DNA of 33,335 bases. It comes from an uncultured Clostridia bacterium (GTDB taxonomy: Bacteria; Bacillota; Clostridia; Oscillospirales; CAG-272). The DNA is taken from NCBI GenBank assembly GCA_945936265.1, contig CAMETB010000001.1:1-33335 (forward strand). Reading direction: 5' to 3'. Below, piece by piece: positions 9,249-17,047 of this stretch. The position numbers and the translations under genes are program-made. Every line of letters starts with the position of its first letter. Position 1 is the stretch's first letter. Under the pieces are notes generated by a model that made no database searches, was not told the DNA's origin, and saw nothing but the letters and a program-made list of their open reading frames with translations.

Positions 9249-10544
9249 TCAATTCTCATTTTTTCTAAGTCCGGAAAATATTTTACAAAATCTCAACGAG
9301 CGTTCCCTGTAGTTTTCAAACATATCAAAACTTGCGGAAGCGGGAGATAAAAGAACGCTGTCTCCGCATTTCGCTTTTGAAAACGCTTGTGTAACCGCCT
9401 CATCAAAGTTTTCAGTCACCGTTATATTGTCGCATACATCAAAAACGGATTCATATATTTTTTCTCTGTTCTCTCCGCAGATAACGATCGCTTTTATGCC
9501 GCATAGTGCCTTGCCGAGAATATCGTAGGTTAGATTTTTGTCGTATCCGCCCAGAATAATGACGGTTTTGGATTTGTCAAATGTACTTGCAGTAGCCGCC
9601 GTTCTTGACGGTGTAGAGTCTATCGAGGAATCAAAAAACGATACTCCACCGACTTTTCCCACAAATTGCATTCTTGATTTAACACCTTCAAAAGACGAGA
9701 GTACCTCCCGTATATCGTCTGTCGGCACATATTCAAAAGCCGCACCGACCGATGCCATTGCATTCATAAGATTAAACTTTCCGCGCAGCCTTATTTCGTC
9801 CGTTTTTATGATTTTTATGCCGTCGTAGCAAAGATAACCGCCCTCCACCGTGACAAAATGCGCACACTCCTCAGGCTTTTTTGTTTCTTTTAAGGAAAAA
9901 CAGGTTATATCCTCGGGTGGTTTGCAAGAGGCAAACTCCCGAACGGTAAAATCGTCGTAATTGAGAACCGCCCTTGACGAGATTAAGACTATATTTTTCT
10001 TTGCGTCAATGTATTCGCCCATCGAGGTGTGCCAATCAAGATGGTTTTCTGTAATATTGGTAACCACGCACGTATCGAGCGATGCGGTAAAATCCATAAG
10101 CTGAAAACTTGACAGCTCGGCAACTATAAAAGAATTTTCCTCGGCGCACGGTGCAAAATCAATAACAGGCTTGCCGATATTGCCGCAAAGATACGCTTTG
10201 CCGGTTTTTTCAAGCATCAAATATATGAGCGTTGATGTCGTACTCTTGCCGTCCGAGCCTGTCACTCCTATCTTTTTTGACTTTGTAAGTGACATGGCAA
10301 ATGACGCTTCCGTCGTTATATATCCTCTGCCCGATATTTTATCGGGACGCACGGAGGGGGAGCGAATAATAATGTCCTCGTTTGTCAAAAGATATCCGTC
10401 ACCGAAAATGCCCGAGGTGCCAAGCGGTAAATCGCACGGCTTTTCGCATCTGACGGTGGGGTGTATCCCGTTTTTTGTAAAATAGGAAAGCGCCGCCTTG
10501 TTTGATACTCCGTATCCTATAAGCGAAGCGGTATTAAAGTTCAT
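9249..10544 (-). CDS. murD: UDP-N-acetylmuramoyl-L-alanine--D-glutamate ligase
   Basis: 431 residues. It joins D-glutamate to UDP-MurNAc-L-Ala with ATP in cytoplasmic peptidoglycan precursor synthesis. Mur-ligase motifs are in order: the ATP loop GVTGSDGKSTT (93-103), GNIGKP (121-126), ELSSFQL (143-149), NITENHLDWH (163-172), the likely carbamylated Lys in DAKKNI (about 183), ILGGYDKN, and a C-terminal SPASASFDMF typical of MurD. A variant FDSSIDSTPSRT replaces the NDSKATN-like motif of model MurD proteins. It heads the operon, with its own promoter 18 bases upstream (TATAAT at 10562-10567) and a GAGGA ribosome binding site. Confidence 0.95.
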   Translation of the reverse strand: MNFNTASLIGYGVSNKAALSYFTKNGIHPTVRCEKPCDLPLGTSGIFGDGYLLTNEDIIIRSPSVRPDKISGRGYITTEASFAMSLTKSKKIGVTGSDGKSTTSTLIYLMLEKTGKAYLCGNIGKPVIDFAPCAEENSFIVAELSSFQLMDFTASLDTCVVTNITENHLDWHTSMGEYIDAKKNIVLISSRAVLNYDDFTVREFASCKPPEDITCFSLKETKKPEECAHFVTVEGGYLCYDGIKIIKTDEIRLRGKFNLMNAMASVGAAFEYVPTDDIREVLSSFEGVKSRMQFVGKVGGVSFFDSSIDSTPSRTAATASTFDKSKTVIILGGYDKNLTYDILGKALCGIKAIVICGENREKIYESVFDVCDNITVTENFDEAVTQAFSKAKCGDSVLLSPASASFDMFENYRERSLRFCKIFSGLRKNEN

Positions 10545-10561
10545 ATCCGTCCTCTTTCTAT

Positions 10562-10590
10562 ATTATAAATAAAAAAGCTCTCAAATTCAA
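10562..10590 (-). promoter_or_regulatory. Promoter of the murD-peptidase-desulfurase operon
   Basis: On the minus strand TTGAAT (10590-10585) and TATAAT (10567-10562) are separated by 17 bases in the 73-base gap between ddl and murD. The murD operon can therefore be expressed independently of the damaged ddl. Confidence 0.7.
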
Positions 10591-10617
10591 TACCTTTGAA
10601 AAATATTCCGCTTTATT

Positions 10618-11579
10618 TCACCACGTCATCATAATATGCGGGGTCGATCCGCCGTTTATTTCATTTGTTATCAGAGCATCAATAAGCAACGAAAAGGAGT
10701 ACCCGTCGTTTATAAAGAGTTTTGGGAACATACTTATGTCGGTAAAGCCGGGTATTGAATTTACCTCGTTAAACAACACTCCCCCGTCTTTTTTAACGAA
10801 AAAGTCCATACGGCAAAAGCCCTTGCATTCAAGTGAGTAAAACAGTTTCTGGCAGTAGTTTCTTATGGCGCGCTCGCTTTGCTTTTCTGTTTTTGCGGGG
10901 ATTATATAACTGACGGTTTTGTCCTTATACTTCGTGTCGTAATCGTAAAATTCACCAAAGTAGCCTATCTCGCCAAGGGTGCTTACTCTTATTCTGCCGC
11001 CGTCGCACATAACCGCCGCTTCCACCTCTTTACCGTCTACCGCTTCCTCGGCAATTACTCGGTCCGAGCAGTAAAAAGCTTTTTCAAGCGCGGTATCGAG
11101 TTCGCTTGCGTGGTTCACCTTTGAAATGCCCACCGATGAGCCTGAGCGGCATGGTTTTATAAACACGGGATAGCCGATTTTTGATATTTTTTCCCTCAAG
11201 GTCTCCCTGCTTGCAAGCTCTCCTTTATAAGCGACAACGCTTTTTGCACACGGGACACCGATATCTTCCGCCACGAGTTTGGTAAGATATTTGTCCATAC
11301 AGATAGCACTTGACAAATATCCGCAACCGACAAATTTTATGCCCGACATCTCAAGAGCGCCCTGTATTCTGCCGTCCTCCCCAAACGCGCCGTGTCGTTA
11401 AAAATCGCTCTTTCGTCACCGTCAAAAAGGTACCACTCGCCCTCTTTCGTTATGCCGAGCTTCAAAACCTCGTATTTCTCTTTGTCAATATGCGAAGCAA
11501 CCGCAAATGCGGAGTGCAGCGACACCTCGTATTCGTTCGATTTTCCGCCGAAAATCAGACACACCGTCGGCTTTTTCAA
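10618..11579 (-). pseudogene. ddl: D-alanine--D-alanine ligase, frame-broken and internally deleted
   Basis: Two frames together give a Ddl-like ATP-grasp enzyme, which makes D-Ala-D-Ala for peptidoglycan. The N-terminal part (FGGKSNEYEVSLHS ... ITKEGEWYLFDGDERAIFND) runs into a stop near 11341. The rest resumes in another frame from about 11379 (EDGRIQGALEMSGIKFVG ... RMDFFVKKDG ... NEVNSIPGFTDISMFPKL). One extra base at the C run 11379-11382 would restore LG-EDGRIQG. However, the strand and HG loop that normally precede GEDG in Ddl (VxxxLHGxxGEDG) are also missing, so roughly 35-45 codons appear deleted. The start is probably TTG at 11579, 6-7 bases after AGAGGTG. This may be a true pseudogene or an assembly collapse; no other ddl is in the window. 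Confidence 0.8.
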
Positions 11580-11634
11580 AAGAAACACCTCTCAAAAACT
11601 GATTTTACCTTTTTTTAAAAGGTCTGACGATATA

Positions 11635-11663
11635 ATTATATGATACACCGCTCTTTTTGACAA
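11635..11663 (-). promoter_or_regulatory. Promoter of ddl
   Basis: On the minus strand TTGTCA (11663-11658) and TATAAT (11640-11635) have a 17-base spacer. The good promoter in front of a broken ddl suggests the damage is recent or is a sequence error. Confidence 0.75.
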
Positions 11664-11701
11664 AAATAAGGCCGCCACAAACCAAAATTTGCATCAGCCT
11701 T
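11662..11701 (-). terminator. Possible terminator after the antiporter gene
   Basis: Read on the minus strand, AAGGC and GCCTT arms enclose an inner GCAAA/TTTGT pairing, followed by ATTTTT. The stem is interrupted, so this is a moderate call. It lies 30 bases past the antiporter stop and touches the ddl -35 box. Confidence 0.45.
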
Positions 11702-11730
11702 GATATTGTATAGAGTATTTTTTAATAATG

Positions 11731-12981
11731 TTATTTATCCTGCGCGACGGTGTTTTTCTTTTTCGGCTTCTCTATCTCTCCGGCAAGCTCGAAGCCTTTC
11801 TTTGCGGCAATTACCGCAATAATTTCGTTTATTACTGCCGCTGCCGCAACCGTGCCTTGCACTATGCCTGCAAGGTCTGAGCGTGTAGCCGAGAGCGTTG
11901 TACAGATAATTCCCGTAAAAACAAGGGAAACGCCCGAATGAGGCAAAAGGGTAAGCCCGAGATATTTCTGAACGGTGGGCGCCATATTTGTTGCCTTTGC
12001 GCCGAGCCTTGCGCCGAAGTATTTTCCGACGATACGTGCGGATATATAAACGAAGGTATAAATGCCTGCGCCGAGTATCAGGCGATAGTTAAGGGGTGCG
12101 CCGAGATCGACTATGGCGGCAAGCAACGAAATGCCAAGTATCGGAGAGAAATCAGCAGTGATTTCGGCAAGGCGCTCCTCGCTTACCATATTGCTGAAAA
12201 CCGCAGAGAATGAAACACCCATAAGCATATAATTGAGCGTTATTCCCGAGAGCAAAAACGTATTGAAAATCCAGCCGATAACCATTGTACAGGTAATTCC
12301 GAGAAGCAAGACGGCAAGCGTTTTTGCCTTGCCTTTTACACGTTTGAGCAAAAGCCCTACGGGCAAGCCGACAATAATTCCTATGGCAACGGGCAAAAGA
12401 ATCATAACTGGTATCATATAAAACGGCATGGAGCCGCCCGAAACCTCTCTTGCTATAAGAGAATTTACGGTAAAGAACACAATAATTCCGACTATATCGT
12501 CAAGTACCGCCATCGGCAAAAGAGTATCGGTAACGGGGCCCTTGGCGTGAAATTCATTGACTATTGATAAAGCGGGGGCGGGAGCTGTGGCAAGTGCAAT
12601 CCCTCCGAACGCAAAAGCAAGGTATATCGGTATATCGGAAAGTGAAAAGATTATTCCGAACACAAGGCTGACGACTGCAAAGGTGCCGAGCGACTGCGTC
12701 ATTGTTGTTATTACAAGCGCCTTGCCGTAGTTTTTAAGTTTTTTCCATACAAGTTCCGTGCCGAGCATCAAGCCGAAGGCACATTGCATCCACATTATAA
12801 TTACCTTGTACCAATCGGAGTCCATAAGTTCCGTCGGCATAAGTCCGACGGCGTGAGGACCGAATATCATGCCGACGATAAGCCAGCCGAGAATTGCGGG
12901 CATCCTGATTTTTGACATAAGTTTTCCCGCAATAAAGGCAATTATTAAAACCGCTATCCAGCGAAATAAATACAATACCAT
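11731..12981 (-). CDS. Cation:proton antiporter (Na+/H+ exchanger/Kef superfamily)
   Basis: 416 residues with about 12 hydrophobic helices, a membrane transporter of the CPA superfamily. Characteristic are GWLIVGMIFGP near the N-terminus, and TAPAPALSIVNE followed by AVLDDIVGIIVFF, whose Asp pair lies in the ion-binding helix of electrogenic members. The C-terminus is short and charged, without a TrkA-N or Kef regulatory domain. The TetR gene upstream ends exactly where this gene begins (TAA then ATG), so the two are co-transcribed and the regulator presumably controls the transporter. The transported ion (Na+ or K+) cannot be told. Confidence 0.9.
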   Translation of the reverse strand: MVLYLFRWIAVLIIAFIAGKLMSKIRMPAILGWLIVGMIFGPHAVGLMPTELMDSDWYKVIIMWMQCAFGLMLGTELVWKKLKNYGKALVITTMTQSLGTFAVVSLVFGIIFSLSDIPIYLAFAFGGIALATAPAPALSIVNEFHAKGPVTDTLLPMAVLDDIVGIIVFFTVNSLIAREVSGGSMPFYMIPVMILLPVAIGIIVGLPVGLLLKRVKGKAKTLAVLLLGITCTMVIGWIFNTFLLSGITLNYMLMGVSFSAVFSNMVSEERLAEITADFSPILGISLLAAIVDLGAPLNYRLILGAGIYTFVYISARIVGKYFGARLGAKATNMAPTVQKYLGLTLLPHSGVSLVFTGIICTTLSATRSDLAGIVQGTVAAAAVINEIIAVIAAKKGFELAGEIEKPKKKNTVAQDK

Positions 12982-13587
12982 TTACTCTCTCTCCTCTGCG
13001 ATACCGTAGAGCATAAAGTCAAAAAGCTTCATCACGTTTTCCTCGTGTATCTTTACTCTTTTCCCAAGCTCGACACCCCTGTAAAGCGGGCTGCTGAAAT
13101 ATCCGTTAAACATAGTCTGCATAAGGCGGAAATACGAAAGGGCGTCGTCCTTCGTTATGCCTTTTCTTAAAACGAGCGTATCGACCGTCTTTTTATAAAT
13201 GCTTTCGTTGAGTTTGTTAAAACTATCGAGCGCTTCGCTTATTTCCTCTGACAGATGGCTTTGCGGCATAAGAAGCGCCTCAAAAAAGATATGCGCCTCG
13301 TTTGGAAACGCCTTAAAAAATTCCATACGGACGGACATATATTTTTCCAGGCTTTCCTCTCCGCCTCTTTTGCGGATATATTCCGTAAAAGTATCGCAAC
13401 TCTTTTTTAAGCAGAACAGGTAAAGACCGTCCTTGCCCGTAAAATTATGATAGATAAGTCCTTTGTTTATTCCCGACTTACATATATTATTTATCGTGCC
13501 GCCGATATAACCGTTTGTGCCGAACTCGTCCATTGCGACCCCGGTTATCTTTGAAACGGTGATTTTCGTTTTTTCGCTTTTCTTCAT
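12982..13587 (-). CDS. TetR-family transcriptional regulator
   Basis: 201 residues from the chosen start. The N-terminal helix-turn-helix is typical (AMDEFGTNGYIGGTINNI, then GLIYHNFTGKDGLYLF), followed by a divergent ligand-binding helical domain. The longest frame begins 24 codons earlier, but AAGGAG six to seven bases before the ATG at 13587 decides the start. The promoter upstream carries a palindrome over its -35 box, consistent with autorepression. It is probably the local regulator of the antiporter; the inducer is unknown. Confidence 0.9.
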   Translation of the reverse strand: MKKSEKTKITVSKITGVAMDEFGTNGYIGGTINNICKSGINKGLIYHNFTGKDGLYLFCLKKSCDTFTEYIRKRGGEESLEKYMSVRMEFFKAFPNEAHIFFEALLMPQSHLSEEISEALDSFNKLNESIYKKTVDTLVLRKGITKDDALSYFRLMQTMFNGYFSSPLYRGVELGKRVKIHEENVMKLFDFMLYGIAEERE

Positions 13588-13618
13588 ATTTTTCTCCTTT
13601 TTCGGACGTTCAGTCGGT

Positions 13619-13647
13619 ATTATAGCATAAATTGACCGTATAGTCAA
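13619..13647 (-). promoter_or_regulatory. Promoter of the tetR-antiporter operon
   Basis: On the minus strand TTGACT (13647-13642) and TATAAT (13624-13619) are spaced by 17 bases, an almost consensus promoter about 30 bases before the start codon. Confidence 0.85.
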
Positions 13648-13648
13648 T
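13631..13648. promoter_or_regulatory. Putative TetR operator palindrome
   Basis: ATTGACCGTATAGTCAAT has perfect 6-base arms around a 6-base centre and covers the -35 element. A weaker GAC-N5-GTC echo lies at 13605-13615, on the start-codon side of the -10. The position and symmetry suit binding by the regulator encoded immediately downstream. Confidence 0.65.
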
Positions 13649-13702
13649 AATATATGCAAAAAACCGAAAAATGTTTTGGCTAAAAGTCAATGCGTTCATT
13701 TT

Positions 13703-13743
13703 TGCAAATAAAAAAATGCCCCCTCGGGCATTTTTTATTTGCA
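13703..13743. terminator. Strong bidirectional terminator, probably the original guaA terminator
   Basis: The arms TGCAAATAAAAAAATGCCC and GGGCATTTTTTATTTGCA pair around a CCTC loop with one bulged A. Read on the minus strand it follows immediately after the guaA relic, as a native guaA terminator would. It also stops transcripts leaving the glycan operon. Confidence 0.9.
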
Positions 13744-13811
13744 CTCGGTATGGGCGGTAGTGGCGTTACGTCATAGAGTATAAGAGATATTTTATCTCCG
13801 AAGTTATCAAT
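13742..13811 (-). pseudogene. Relic of the guaA 3' end (attachment-site-like copy)
   Basis: Bases 13764-13808 match 25868-25912, inside the intact guaA 3' end, at 41 of 45 positions, including an identical run of 26 bases (13783-13808). Translated on the minus strand it reads DNFGDKISLILYDVT; intact GuaA has DNFGDKISLVLYDVT. The four differences give two synonymous changes and one Val-to-Ile. Similarity continues with gaps to the stop region (CGAGTGCAAATAA against CGAGTGGGAATGA) and stops abruptly upstream of DNFG. The identical run contains the inverted repeat GAGATA-TTT-TATCTC. The remaining gap to the glf stop (13812-13917) holds no gene that I can see. Confidence 0.8.
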
Positions 13812-13917
13812 CGCTCTCACCCGGAATGCATCTATAACTGCTTTTTATCCGCTGGCGGTTTTATTTGCGTTTAACAGCATGAAACGGATATACAAAACAT
13901 TTTGTTTTTAAGTTATT

Positions 13918-15024
13918 TCAAACTTCCTGAGACCCTGTTTCTTCATCCCTGACAGCGTCTAATGCTGCCCGGATAACCTTGTCCATATCAAGATACTCAT
14001 ATCGTCCCAGACGTCCGCCGAAAATAACATCGGGATGTAAAGCCGAAAGTTCCCGATACTTTGAATACAGCGCCATATTTTTTTTATCATTGACAGGATA
14101 GTAAGGATCCATACCCTTATGCCATTCTGCCGGATATTCACGACTTATAACTGTTGTTTTCTGCGTCCCGTATTCGAAATGTTTGTGTTCTATTATACGT
14201 GTATACGGTATGTCTGATGATGTATAATTCACCACGGCGTTCCCTTGATAATTTTCACAACATAAAATCTCTTCTTCAAAACGAACGCAACGGTACTCCA
14301 GCTCGCCATAACAGTAATCAAAATATTCATCTATCGGTCCGCTGTAAACCGTTTTAAGTGCATCAACCGATTTTTCAATCTGCTTATAATCGGTGTTCAG
14401 CAATACCTCGATACCATCCAGCAATTTATCGAAAATCACTGAATAACCGCCTATCGGAACGCCCTGATATATATCGTTGAAATAATTATTGTCATAGGTA
14501 AATCTTATCGGAATTCTGTCAATTATGAAGGCAGGGAGATCTTTGCATTTTCTGCCCCATTGTTTTTCGGTATATCCCTTGATTAGTTTCTCATATATAT
14601 CAGTTCCAACCAAGGATATCGCTTTCTCTTCCAGATTGTTGGGTGATGAAATTCCGGAATGCAGAATTTGTTCCGATATTATCTTTTTTGCCTCGGAAGG
14701 CGTTTTTATGCCCCACATTTTGCTGAATGTGTTCATATTGAAGGGCAGGTTGTAAATCTGACCCTTATATACGGCGAGCGGTGAATTGATAAAGTTGTTG
14801 AATTCTGCATATTTGTTTACATAATTCCATATCTCACTATCCGAAGTATGAAATATATGCGCGCCGTATTTATGAACATTTATGCCTTCCGTTTGCTCGG
14901 TATAGCAATTTCCTCCGATATGCGGACGTTTATCGATAACCAGACATTTTTTTCCTCTGTCCGTCATCTCTCTTGCAAATACGGCGCCGAATAATCCCGC
15001 TCCTACAACAAGATAATCGTACAT
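13918..15024 (-). CDS. glf: UDP-galactopyranose mutase
   Basis: 368 residues. This flavoenzyme interconverts UDP-galactopyranose and UDP-galactofuranose, supplying Galf for surface glycans. The FAD-binding VVGAGLFGAVFA is at 6-17, followed by IDKRPHIGGNCYTE, HKYGAHIFHTSD (51-62) and YTEKQWGRKCKDLP, all hallmarks of Glf. It is the last gene of the glycan operon; the preceding gene stops immediately before this ATG (TAAATG). No transporter or Galf transferase of known type is adjacent; the DUF4422 protein is the nearest candidate. Confidence 0.96.
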   Translation of the reverse strand: MYDYLVVGAGLFGAVFAREMTDRGKKCLVIDKRPHIGGNCYTEQTEGINVHKYGAHIFHTSDSEIWNYVNKYAEFNNFINSPLAVYKGQIYNLPFNMNTFSKMWGIKTPSEAKKIISEQILHSGISSPNNLEEKAISLVGTDIYEKLIKGYTEKQWGRKCKDLPAFIIDRIPIRFTYDNNYFNDIYQGVPIGGYSVIFDKLLDGIEVLLNTDYKQIEKSVDALKTVYSGPIDEYFDYCYGELEYRCVRFEEEILCCENYQGNAVVNYTSSDIPYTRIIEHKHFEYGTQKTTVISREYPAEWHKGMDPYYPVNDKKNMALYSKYRELSALHPDVIFGGRLGRYEYLDMDKVIRAALDAVRDEETGSQEV

Positions 15025-15855
15025 TTATTTTCTCCTTAAACCCTTGACAATCTTTTTAGCTAAAAATCTTCTCTTGCTCTCAGGTGGGAAAAGTGCATCT
15101 GAAATTCTTTTTTTAGCCGAGCAGCAGATATCAAGCCGGGGAAGTTCTTTTATCAGGACTTTATTTTCGTAACAGTATGATATATATATTCCGGTAAATA
15201 TCTCCCCTAAATATCCGTCCGCTCTGTCAGACTGAAAATCTCCATGGGGCTTTTTCAGCAAATCAAATTCGTTCAATGCATTGAAAAGTATATCACAGTA
15301 CTCGTAAAAGTGAGCCTTATCCATAATAAACATATTACAAAAATATTGCCTTTGCTGTGATAAATACTTTTCAACAGTTTCAGAAAGATGCGGAGATTGC
15401 TTTTTAAGTATTTTTATGAACAAATTCAAATCATCGGCGTAATGATACTGGGAGCCGCAATAGTGTTCGCGAACCGTCAGGCCCATATTTTCACTACGCG
15501 GAGCTATAATTTCGTATCCGGAAATAAGTTTTTCCCATTGTTCCCCGGTGCCGAGAAGTCTTTCATCGGTCAATTGTGAAAATACAAGATACGGGCGCTT
15601 TATGCTGTCATCAATGCAAAAAAGCCTTCGGTAATGACAAAAGCCGTAATAATCGGCAGAAATGTTTTTCCAGGCATAGTAATGAGCTGTAAGTTCGCAA
15701 TATTCACGATTTTTTATCGATATATTTTCGCCATCATTATCGTGAATTACGCCGGCAATACACGGGTTCAAAGCCGCCCCGCATTGTATTGGATTAAATA
15801 AAGGCGGAATTATGCTGTACGAATTATGGCAACATAAGAACAAAGCGTTTTTCAT
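15025..15855 (-). CDS. DUF4422-type glycosyltransferase-like protein
   Basis: 276 residues from the ATG at 15855. The sequence pattern (CCHNSY near the start, NREYCELTAHYYAWKN, YYGFCHYRRLF, and later DGYLGEIFTGIYI) matches DUF4422 proteins of capsule and exopolysaccharide clusters, which are considered glycosyltransferases. Donor and acceptor are unknown; the neighbouring glf makes a galactofuranosyl donor conceivable. The longest frame starts at a TTG nine codons upstream, but no ribosome binding site precedes that, whereas GGAG lies 12 bases before the ATG used here. A 121-base gap separates it from the preceding gene, the longest inside the operon, and I see no convincing promoter in it. 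Confidence 0.8.
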   Translation of the reverse strand: MKNALFLCCHNSYSIIPPLFNPIQCGAALNPCIAGVIHDNDGENISIKNREYCELTAHYYAWKNISADYYGFCHYRRLFCIDDSIKRPYLVFSQLTDERLLGTGEQWEKLISGYEIIAPRSENMGLTVREHYCGSQYHYADDLNLFIKILKKQSPHLSETVEKYLSQQRQYFCNMFIMDKAHFYEYCDILFNALNEFDLLKKPHGDFQSDRADGYLGEIFTGIYISYCYENKVLIKELPRLDICCSAKKRISDALFPPESKRRFLAKKIVKGLRRK

Positions 15856-15976
15856 AAGCGAAAATTTCTCCGTACCGGACAATATGCTTAATAAGTTACA
15901 TACTGTATGGTTTAATTACACAAATCAGGACTCCGAACACAAAATCAACGGGTCAAAAAATATCATTTTAACTGTT

Positions 15977-17047
15977 TTATTGAACTTTAATCCAACTTAT
16001 AAGCTTTCTATATGCCTGTTCCAATCCTACTTGAGGCTTCCACCCGAGAGAACAAAGCTTGGTATTATCCAAAAACAGTTTTGTGTTCGGAGCGTATCCG
16101 TATTTCATTGAATCCGAAGGAATGTCAATAACAACTTTTATTTTATCCTCCGCAATATTATGAGCAACCATCCGAGCCATTTCTATTATAGTTGTATGGC
16201 TTGCCGGATTGCATATATTGTATGCTTCTTTGTACTTGCCTTTTTTCAACAATATAAGAATTGCTCTTATTGCATCAGATGTATATACATAGTTACCCTC
16301 TGACAATCCATTTGTGTGAAGGACTATATCGTTTCCGTCGATAACGCTCCTTGCGAATTGAGCAAACACCCTGTTTTCTGTCGGGAGAATCCCCGCACCG
16401 AAGGTCTGTGCAAGCCTTGCCGTTGTTACATTGACTCCGTATTGCGCCGAATAGGCGTTGCACAAGCACTCACATGCGCGCTTGCTTTCCGGATAACAAC
16501 TTCTGACGGAGGAAAGATCAATATAGCCAAGCGACTTTTCATCTGTCATCTCATTTTTTTCGATGTTTCCGTATACCTCCATCGAAGAAAGATATACCAT
16601 TGACGCGTTATTATCACGGGCAATTTTGAGCAATGAATCGGTACTGTTGAACGCCGAAACAAGAACAGATACCGGGAATGTTACCATTTCCTTTGAGTTT
16701 GTTATGGCTGCCGTATGGATTATAAAGTCGACTTTATCCGAAAATTCAAAATTTCCGCTCCCTAAATCTTCCGTTACCACAAAAGAAAGCGCCGTATTGT
16801 CTGATTCCTGTGAAAAAACAGACTTTGCTTTTTCTATATTTCTGACAACAGCATAAATCTTAATTTTCAGATCGTATTTTCTGTTGTAGTAAAGCAGCGT
16901 TTTGACCATGAGCGATCCTATAAGCCCTGTGCTACCCGTTATGAGAAACGAAGAACCGTAAAAATCTTTCAATCTCAATCCGTCAGATTCAACAGACTCA
17001 AAATCCTCTTCCAGAATTTTATCTTGCAAAGACAAATCAATAGCCAT
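15977..17047 (-). CDS. NAD-dependent epimerase/dehydratase (extended SDR)
   Basis: About 356 residues. A leader of about 30 residues precedes the Rossmann motif TGSTGLIGS; YLSSMEVYG and the catalytic YPESK follow, as in the nucleotide-sugar epimerase/dehydratase family. Its reaction is not certain. Coupling to the upstream cytidylyltransferase (about 10 bases of overlap) suggests it acts on the same CDP-linked or phosphorylated polyol/sugar. The usual partner TarJ is a different (MDR) family. The longest frame starts at a TTG at 17074; GGGAGG before the ATG at 17047 supports the shorter start, although the spacing of 12 bases is long. Confidence 0.8.
   Translation of the reverse strand: MAIDLSLQDKILEEDFESVESDGLRLKDFYGSSFLITGSTGLIGSLMVKTLLYYNRKYDLKIKIYAVVRNIEKAKSVFSQESDNTALSFVVTEDLGSGNFEFSDKVDFIIHTAAITNSKEMVTFPVSVLVSAFNSTDSLLKIARDNNASMVYLSSMEVYGNIEKNEMTDEKSLGYIDLSSVRSCYPESKRACECLCNAYSAQYGVNVTTARLAQTFGAGILPTENRVFAQFARSVIDGNDIVLHTNGLSEGNYVYTSDAIRAILILLKKGKYKEAYNICNPASHTTIIEMARMVAHNIAEDKIKVVIDIPSDSMKYGYAPNTKLFLDNTKLCSLGWKPQVGLEQAYRKLISWIKVQ

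Noticed and set aside
11377..11384. Explaining the ddl damage by a single missing base alone
   Set aside because: One added base restores the frame but not the conserved LHG-containing segment, so a larger deletion is more likely.
13812..13917. Small gene or integrase remnant between the guaA relic and glf
   Set aside because: No open frame with a start and ribosome binding site and no recombinase-like motif can be read on either strand.
15856..15976. Internal promoter in the longest gap of the glycan operon
   Set aside because: TTGACC and TTGTGT occur, but no -10 element lies at a suitable distance.
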